From: Acidimicrobiales bacterium
GTDB taxonomy: Bacteria > Actinomycetota > Acidimicrobiia > Acidimicrobiales > Iamiaceae
Reading direction: 5' to 3'
Length of the DNA stretch: 39,452 nt
Assembly: GCA_025463365.1 (NCBI GenBank)
Contig: JAOBWM010000060.1
Location: 1-39,452 of the forward strand
Shown here piece by piece: positions 39,391-39,452 of the stretch. The notes beneath the pieces were generated by a model that did no database searches, was not told where the DNA came from, and saw nothing but the letters and a program-made list of their open reading frames with translations. A program made the translations under genes and the position numbers. Within the stretch, counting starts at the first letter, position 1. Each line of letters opens with the position of its first letter.

Positions 39391-39452
39391 GTCAGCTCGA
39401 GCCCTTCCAGGTCGCCGGCCGCGAGCCACGAGTCGAGCCGCTCCCGGTAGCC
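39387..39452 (-). CDS. Partial gene, C-terminal end only
   Basis: Only the last 21 codons are present: G-Y-R-E-R-L-D-S-W-L-A-A-G-D-L-E-G-L-E-L-T followed by TGA (39389-39387). The stop overlaps the SDR start as GTGA, showing it belongs to the same operon. Too little is seen to name a family. Confidence 0.65.
   Translation of the reverse strand, partial: GYRERLDSWLAAGDLEGLELT

Noticed and set aside
1-39452. CRISPR arrays, tRNA or rRNA genes, insertion sequences, replication origin
   Set aside because: I looked for regularly spaced repeats, cloverleaf-like segments, transposase motifs and terminal inverted repeats and saw none.

Overview
The window looks like chromosomal DNA from a GC-rich actinomycete (Actinomycetota). 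Supporting signs are the very GC-rich codons, frequent GTG and some TTG starts, 4-nt ATGA/GTGA gene overlaps, short leaders, a DUF222/13E12-type HNH fragment at the left edge, a SARP/BTAD regulator and many FadE/FadD-like genes. The mix of split acyl-CoA dehydrogenases, amidohydrolase-2 proteins and a DUF35/thiolase pair would suit Acidimicrobiia or a mycobacterium-like lineage. The exact taxon is inference.

Layout. 1-370 holds the tail of an HNH protein, followed by a 438-bp GC-rich gap. 809-5706 encodes a crotonase, then a P450/aldehyde dehydrogenase/CoA-transferase operon. 5735-6608 is an XRE/nucleotidyltransferase toxin-antitoxin-like pair. 6623-11057 (minus) carries three acyl-CoA dehydrogenases and an SDR. 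11149-14302 (plus) carries an amidohydrolase, an acyl-CoA ligase and a small unknown protein. 14341-18426 is an accessory stretch: an internally duplicated unknown protein, a SARP-ATPase regulator, an Mrr-like nuclease and a Fic/Doc toxin with its antitoxin. 18481-22250 (minus) is an amidohydrolase, DUF35, thiolase-like, thioesterase operon. 22350-26459 (plus) is a double TetR regulator, two acyl-CoA dehydrogenases and a VOC protein. 26441-30156 (minus) is a fused double acyl-CoA dehydrogenase and a ligase. 30229-35966 holds an SDR, two more amidohydrolases, another ligase, a nitroreductase and an SRPBCC protein. 35970-39452 holds a crotonase, an SDR remnant, a fifth amidohydrolase, a double SDR and the tail of one more gene.

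How it works together. Most of the window is one catabolic cluster for a CoA-activated, probably alicyclic, terpenoid or steroid-like carbon source: P450 and aldehyde oxidation, CoA ligation or transfer, alpha/beta-type acyl-CoA dehydrogenation, hydration, SDR oxidation, a thiolase-fold/DUF35 C-C cleavage pair, and several metal-dependent amidohydrolase-fold hydrolases or decarboxylases. The substrate cannot be read from sequence.

The main discovery is regulatory. An asymmetric dyad, TGACR-N4-YGTTAGA, occurs six times. Each copy lies in the gap ahead of a catabolic unit, and one copy lies ahead of the only TetR-type gene, which unusually carries two different TetR HTH domains in one chain. 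This predicts one local regulon of about 25 genes. A second regulatory theme is that the two toxin-antitoxin-like modules, though unrelated in protein family, share a GGTATC/GATACC operator whose right arm begins the -10 box of an apparently leaderless promoter.
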